Source: a bacterium (GTDB lineage: Bacteria; 4484-113; JAFGCY01). From it: a stretch of DNA of 55,082 nucleotides. The stretch is taken from the NCBI GenBank assembly GCA_020849855.1, contig JADZFO010000036.1, positions 1 to 55,082 on the forward strand. Reading direction: 5' to 3'. How positions within the stretch are numbered: position 1 is the first letter of the stretch; each line of letters begins with the position of its first letter. The translations under genes and the position numbers were made by a program. The notes beneath the pieces are model-generated. The model did not search any database, was not told the origin of the DNA, and was given only the letters and a program-made list of their open reading frames with translations. Shown here piece after piece: positions 51,366 through 55,082 of the stretch.

Positions 51366-52046
51366 GTGGTTGAGATGAATTCCGAAGCGGCGCAGCCGGG
51401 TGCGCGTCGTTTCTCCTCCCTTCGTCGCGCGGTGCTGCGCCTGCTGGGTGCAGGCCTGCTGCTCCTGCTGGCCGCTGCCGCCTGGTACGCCTGGGCCTTC
51501 CTGTGCTCGGGCCGTCTTGCGCTGGCCCAGCCGGCCCCATCCACAGAGATCCCCCGCGGCTTCGACTTCGGCCCTGTCTGGCTGGAAGCCGGGCAGAGTT
51601 CGCGCTACTTCATCCGCGCCCTGGTGCCGGAAACCGAAGGCGCGCCCTGGTACACCAGCTTTGAGATCCTCGACGCCCGGCGCCAGCCGGTGCAGCGCCA
51701 GGAGGAAGTCCGCTATGTGGGTGAGTACCAGCTTGTGCCGGGCAGCCGCGAGACCTTCAGCGGGACCTTCAGCCTGGCCCAGGATACCGGTTACTACTAC
51801 TTCCGCTTCCAGGCCCGCAACGGCAACTATCCGCCTGTGGTGGATGGCCCGCCGGTGCTGGAGTTCAGCCTGCGCCAGCGGGTGATCGGCGGTCTCGCAC
51901 TCTGGGGGCCCAGCCTGTTGCTGGCGCTGTCCGGGCTGCTGTGCCTGGTCAGCGGGGCGCGCTCGATCAACCGCCTCGGTGGGGCCGAGCGGCGCCAGGC
52001 CCCGCTGCCTGAAGCTGCCTGGAACACCGGCGCAGCACACGGCTGA
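51366..52046 (+). CDS. Membrane protein with extracytoplasmic beta domain
   Basis: About 226 residues starting MVEMNSEAAQ at GTG 51366, chosen because TATACT lies six bases upstream; the frame is open much further upstream but without signals. A basic N-terminus leads into a transmembrane helix (LLGAGLLLLLAAAAWYAWAF), then about 120 residues of beta-sandwich-like sequence (FDFGPVWLEAGQSSRYFIRA, FSGTFSLAQDTGYYYFRFQA). A second helix follows (LALWGPSLLLALSGLLCLVSG) with a short cytoplasmic tail. The topology resembles small emp24-like or accessory lumenal domains, but no family is assigned. Confidence 0.7.
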   Translation: MVEMNSEAAQPGARRFSSLRRAVLRLLGAGLLLLLAAAAWYAWAFLCSGRLALAQPAPSTEIPRGFDFGPVWLEAGQSSRYFIRALVPETEGAPWYTSFEILDARRQPVQRQEEVRYVGEYQLVPGSRETFSGTFSLAQDTGYYYFRFQARNGNYPPVVDGPPVLEFSLRQRVIGGLALWGPSLLLALSGLLCLVSGARSINRLGGAERRQAPLPEAAWNTGAAHG

Positions 52047-52104
52047 GCCGGCGGGGCCTGCAGGCCCGGGGCCGCTGTGATATAACTTTGGTGGGATAAG
52101 CCGG

Positions 52105-52521
52105 ATGGCCACACAGAGGAATCCTGTGGAGAGCAAGGCGGAGCTGCCCGGCGAGGCAGCTGGCCAGAACCTCGAACCAAAGCGCTGCTCACTATGCGGT
52201 GGCCAGTGTGTGCTGGGCGATTTCTCCTCGGTCGCAAACTTCGGCGTGACCCGCGAACCCCACTTCGTTACCAGCTACGGCTGGATGCAGGTCAAGTACG
52301 ACCGGGCGACCGCGGTAGACGTTTTCATGTGCCTGAACTGCGGGCACATTTCCTTCTTCGGCCGCACGCCGCTGGCAGTGCTGGGCCCGCTGGAGCGCCA
52401 GAAGCTGCTGCGCGACGCCAGTCCCGAACTGGAGCGCAAGATGCGCCTGGAGGAGAAGCGCCGCCAGGAGCTGGAGGCCAAGGGCCAGGCCCTGCCGGGA
52501 GACGACCACACCGGCGTCTAG
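52105..52521 (+). CDS. Small zinc-ribbon-like protein
   Basis: 138 residues. Two CxxC pairs about 50 residues apart (RCSLCGGQC and FMCLNCGHISFFG) could bind one zinc. Between them FVTSYGWMQVKYDRATAVDV forms strands. The C-terminal third is a charged helix (LERKMRLEEKRRQELEAKG). It looks like a cytoplasmic nucleic-acid- or protein-binding ribbon; no family assigned. A TATAAC lies 18 bases before ATG 52105, and a GTG eight codons later is an alternative start. Three imperfect direct repeats follow the stop. Confidence 0.7.
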   Translation: MATQRNPVESKAELPGEAAGQNLEPKRCSLCGGQCVLGDFSSVANFGVTREPHFVTSYGWMQVKYDRATAVDVFMCLNCGHISFFGRTPLAVLGPLERQKLLRDASPELERKMRLEEKRRQELEAKGQALPGDDHTGV

Positions 52522-52593
52522 ACCAGCTCTCAGGAGCCCGTCAAAAAGCCCTGGACCAGCTGTCAGGAGCCCTGCACCAGCCTTCGAGAGCCA
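52521..52593. repeat. Three imperfect direct repeats before tRNA-Glu
   Basis: GACCAGCTCTCAGGAGCCC at 52521-52539 and GACCAGCTGTCAGGAGCCC at 52554-52572 differ at one base. A weaker third copy, CACCAGCCTTCGAGAGCCA, is at 52575-52593. Confidence 0.7.
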
Positions 52594-52601
52594 GAAGTGA
52601 C

Positions 52602-52630
52602 TTGCACAGCTCGGGCGGTTCTGGTATATT
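52602..52630 (+). promoter_or_regulatory. Promoter of tRNA-Glu
   Basis: TTGCAC (52602-52607), 17-base spacer, TATATT (52625-52630); the tRNA starts 14 bases later. Confidence 0.75.
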
Positions 52631-52644
52631 CACACTCCGCTTAC

Positions 52645-52719
52645 GGCCCTATCGTCTAGCGGTCAGGACGTCGCCCTCTCAAGGCGAAAACACGGGTTCG
52701 AGTCCCGTTGGGGCTGCCA
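52645..52719 (+). tRNA. tRNA-Glu (anticodon CTC)
   Basis: 75 bases. Acceptor GGCCCTA pairs with TGGGGCT. The anticodon stem TCGCC/GGCGA encloses CTCTCAA, giving anticodon CTC. The T arm contains TTCGAGT, and CCA is encoded at the 3' end. The gene is overlapped on the opposite strand by the end of a serine recombinase gene, marking it as the attachment site of the integrated element to the right. Confidence 0.96.
52663..52719. mobile_element. Attachment site of the integrated element (3' part of tRNA-Glu)
   Basis: The recombinase gene ends inside the tRNA, so the crossover core must lie within or next to this stretch. The matching second copy would be at the far end of the element, outside the window. 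Confidence 0.55.
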
Positions 52720-54219
52720 ATTTCCATAAGACCCGCGCGACGCGAGGAGCGCGTAAGGCGGAATCCAGTCCCAGAGCACTTTCCGCGAATTCAAAGTCAG
52801 GTTCGAGCCAACCTCCGCGATAAAATCGCGTAGTTCATTTAGATCACCCCCCGCAGTCGGGAGATTCCGCTCCCTGACTGCGTTCAAGAGCTTCCGCAGA
52901 GGTTCGAGCCAAGAATATGGGCCTTCCTTCGAAACCAGCTTCAAGCGCGTCTCCAACGCGATCTTTTCATTTATCAAAACGCGACGGCGAGAGGTGTACT
53001 CAGACTTCTCTATTTCGCCGTCGAGGTGCAAGTCCGTAAGCCTGCGCAGCTTCGCTGCGATCTTTTCAATCTCAAGAGCGAACTCCGAAATCTGCGCGCT
53101 TTCGCGCGATCCTTCTTCAATCTCCCAAACGTCGAGCTGGGCAAGCATGGGTTCTATCCACTCCGAATTTTCGGGCAAGCCCAGCACTCGGATGTTCTCG
53201 GCCATCTGCGCTGACAACGCCTCTTCACGAATGAAGGGCTGTCCGCACTTCACAGTGCCGCTTTTCTTGGTACAGCGGTAATAGTAGAAAGACTGCGAAG
53301 TACCGTTCTTGTACTGCTTGAAGTGCGTTTCCGCAGTGATGGAAGAGCCGCACTCAGCACAGCGCATTAAGCCCAGGAACGGAAACTCTTTCTTCCACTT
53401 GGCTTGCGCTCTGCTACGGCCTTGCCGGACAAGGGCTACCTTGTCCCAGAGCGCCTTGCTGACGGCTGGCTGATGGATTCCCTCGTAAGTATCGCCAGCC
53501 CAAGTGAAGACACCGTAATAGAAGGTGTCAGAGAGGATGTCCACGACCTGATGCTTGCAGAGCATCCCGCCGGTGCGTGGCGCTTTCAACCCAAGGTTGA
53601 AGAGCAGATTGCTCATGTCGCGCAAACCGTAGCGGTTCGAGGCGTACAGCTCGTAAGCCTTCTTGATTAACGGAAAGGTTGTCGGGTCGGGAATGATCTC
53701 CTTGGTACGCGGATGGTTCATGTAGCCGATCTTGGCGCGGCTCGGATAGATACCCTTGCTGGCCTTGCTGCGCATCCCGCGCAAGGTCAACTCGCTTAGG
53801 TTGTCTACATAGTGCTTACTCTGCGCAAAGAAGAAGGCCAGCATGAACTTGTCGGTGCTGGTGTTACGGAAGACGCTGGTGGAGGTAACGATGAGGCGCA
53901 GCTTGCCGGTATCGAGCAGATTGATGATCCGCGCGCCGTCCATCGCGTTCCTCGCAAGGCGTGAAGGGTCATAGGCGATGAGCGCATTGGCTTTCCCTTC
54001 CTCAAGCGCCTGCATGACCTCTTCATACATGGGACGGCCAAGCGTCCGGGCGCTGCGGCTCTCCTCGCGCTGCAAGGCAACGGTGAGCTGCTGTTCGCTG
54101 GCTACCTTGCTGGCCCAAGCCTTCTGGTCTGGGATGCTTTGCACCTGCCGCTCGTCGCTCTCGGTGGACTTGCGGAAGTAAGCAATGTAAGTGAGCTGGC
54201 TGTCTTGGTTCTTCTTCAT
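52663..54219 (-). CDS. Large serine recombinase (integrase) of an element inserted at tRNA-Glu
   Basis: About 518 residues from ATG 54219. The N-terminal resolvase domain has the nucleophile Ser18 in AYFRKSTES, LQREESRSARTLGRP and ALIAYDPSRLARNAMDG. A recombinase domain (GYMNHPRTKEIIPDP, KAYELYASNRYGLRDMSNLL), a zinc ribbon (CAECGSS ... CTKKSG-KCG) and a coiled coil follow. The final 17-20 residues (RDSNPCFRLERATS) are encoded by the antisense strand of tRNA-Glu, so the C-terminus was changed by integration. It catalyses site-specific integration and excision. Base composition is poorer in G+C than the host genes to the left. Confidence 0.93.
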   Translation of the reverse strand: MKKNQDSQLTYIAYFRKSTESDERQVQSIPDQKAWASKVASEQQLTVALQREESRSARTLGRPMYEEVMQALEEGKANALIAYDPSRLARNAMDGARIINLLDTGKLRLIVTSTSVFRNTSTDKFMLAFFFAQSKHYVDNLSELTLRGMRSKASKGIYPSRAKIGYMNHPRTKEIIPDPTTFPLIKKAYELYASNRYGLRDMSNLLFNLGLKAPRTGGMLCKHQVVDILSDTFYYGVFTWAGDTYEGIHQPAVSKALWDKVALVRQGRSRAQAKWKKEFPFLGLMRCAECGSSITAETHFKQYKNGTSQSFYYYRCTKKSGTVKCGQPFIREEALSAQMAENIRVLGLPENSEWIEPMLAQLDVWEIEEGSRESAQISEFALEIEKIAAKLRRLTDLHLDGEIEKSEYTSRRRVLINEKIALETRLKLVSKEGPYSWLEPLRKLLNAVRERNLPTAGGDLNELRDFIAEVGSNLTLNSRKVLWDWIPPYALLASRGSYGNWQPQRDSNPCFRLERATS

Positions 54220-54229
54220 AGCTGGTTTC

Positions 54230-54957
54230 TTAAGGTGAATATGACTTGGCTGCGGGTTGGCCGGTTCGAGAAGTCTCGACTTCCCATTTGCCATCCTTCA
54301 CTACAACGCGGATACGGCCATCGCCTTTAGTGGTTAGCACCTTACGGAAAGAGCCGTCTAAGAGCTTTACGCCCCTGGCATGGTCGCGGTACGGCGCGCG
54401 GGCAAGAACTGTCCGGCCTTTAGTCTGCTCTTTGTCGCTGATGACAATGAGCTTGGGCGAGAGGAACTCAAAGGCTTTGTCGAGGTAGCCGCTGATGCGG
54501 CCATGATGTGAGGCAACAAAGAGGTTGGTTTCGCGCAGCCAGTATTGAAAGGCTTTGTTCTTCAAGTGCAAGCGCCAGCCGCGAGCATTGAGGTCTCCCG
54601 GTAGGCAGACGGTGAAATCTCCGTCCTTGATAAAGCTGACTAGCGAGAGGTCGTTTACATCCTTCACGCTCCCGACCGGTAAATAAAACTGGCGCAGCTC
54701 CATTGTGCGGAACTGGCGGGACGCTTCGATGGGCTGTAGCTCCGCTGTGGACTTGCTCCGCTCGACGTAAGCCGTCTGCGCTTTGCTCAGCGTCGCTTTC
54801 AGCTCTGAGACGTTCTGCAAGTACAACTGCGGGTGCTGCCAGACGTGCAACGGCTTGATCTTCTCCAATACTCCCGGCATGTCCGCAAGGTGGTCTTGGT
54901 CGGGGTGCGTGATGATTAAGTGATGCAGCCTGCGGCGTTCACCAAAGCCCTGCTTGG
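54230..54957 (-). pseudogene. Metallo-beta-lactamase-fold protein remnant, N-terminus lost
   Basis: The frame contains THPDQDHLADMPG (the HxxxDH metal motif), FTVCLPGDLN, and LFVASHHGRISGYL with the later His pair. These are typical of ComEC/Rec2-type or related metallo-beta-lactamase hydrolases. The strands that precede the HPDQDH motif are missing: the frame continues only to a TAA at 54980-54982, and the end of a transposase gene lies at 54958. An ATG at 54880 would give 216 residues without the first metal-binding motif. It belongs to the integrated element, next to the recombinase (10 bases). Confidence 0.6.
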
Positions 54958-55082
54958 CTAGTTGTGGCCGCCAAACAGGTTATTCAGTGCCGGAAGGCGC
55001 GATGTGGGTGGCAGATGGCCGATAGCACTGTGTGGTCGAGTGGAATTGTATCTTGAACAATAACTCTTCAGGGCTTCACATC
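54958..55082 (-). mobile_element. C-terminus of an IS481/IS3-type transposase (partial)
   Basis: In the minus-strand frame ending at TAG 54960-54958 the sequence reads ...YNSTRPHSAIGHLPP and ends LNNLFGGHN. The RPHSA-G motif is the hallmark of the rve integrase-core C-terminus in IS481 and IS3 families. The rest of the gene lies beyond the window. The insertion abuts, and probably truncated, the metallo-beta-lactamase-fold gene. Confidence 0.75.

Noticed and set aside
54220..54294. Upstream extension of the serine recombinase start
   Set aside because: It would run over the end of the metallo-beta-lactamase-fold gene; the resolvase domain begins normally just after ATG 54219.
1..55082. CRISPR array or cas genes
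   Set aside because: No regularly spaced repeats with unique spacers and no Cas motifs seen; the only repeats are palindromic elements and short direct repeats.

Overview
The window is about 55 kb of G+C-rich DNA that reads as the chromosome of a diderm bacterium from a little-studied lineage. I cannot name the phylum. The diderm reading rests on the many lipoproteins with a lipobox Cys, an apparent outer-membrane C-terminus at the left edge, and a membrane NrfHA nitrite reductase. Coding density is high. About a dozen genes carry a TAnnnT-like -10 hexamer exactly 6 bases before their start codon, so leaderless mRNAs look common. Genes with a Shine-Dalgarno are mainly exported proteins or downstream genes of operons.

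Layout. 1-4.8 kb: a partial barrel-like protein with a terminator, then a tightly coupled minus-strand operon of argS, an acetyl-CoA-synthase-like protein that has lost its nickel-binding Cys-Gly-Cys, and a YbjN-like protein. 4.9-9.7 kb: a SpoIID-domain protein split by a long insert, a membrane coiled-coil protein, nth, a structured RNA or leader, an SPFH protein and tRNA-Gly(CCC). 9.9-18 kb: nrfH-nrfA, an NrtR-like regulator, a YacP/NYN nuclease-like protein with a prion-like stretch, an orphan PhnD-like lipoprotein, a low-G+C secreted protein and a class V aminotransferase. 18.1-28.3 kb: three giant paralogous lipoproteins of about 1,110-1,130 residues in tandem. 28.4-43 kb: a DUF58 protein, a HemW-like radical SAM protein carrying two in-frame palindromic repeat insertions, unknown membrane and secreted proteins, two tandem DinB proteins, a CocE/NonD hydrolase, pyrD, an SRPBCC protein and a class III aminotransferase. 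43-50.8 kb: a CRTAC1-like FG-GAP lipoprotein and an operon pairing a cohesin-like lipoprotein with an M6 metalloprotease that has a dockerin-like calcium loop. 50.8-51.2 kb: a candidate structured minus-strand RNA with a terminator. 52.6 kb to the end: tRNA-Glu(CTC) bearing an integrated element with a large serine recombinase, a metallo-beta-lactamase-fold remnant and the end of an IS481/IS3-type transposase.

How it fits together. Cytoplasmic housekeeping genes (argS, nth, pyrD, hemW) are interleaved with an unusually large investment in secreted, surface and lipid-anchored proteins. NrfHA indicates anaerobic ammonification of nitrite. The most unusual items are the nickel-less ACS homologue coupled to argS, the tandem giant lipoproteins, the protein-coding palindromic repeats in hemW, the NYN protein with a Tyr/Gly/Asn-rich segment, and the leaderless promoter architecture. 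All identities come from reading the sequence and from recall of families; no database search was run.
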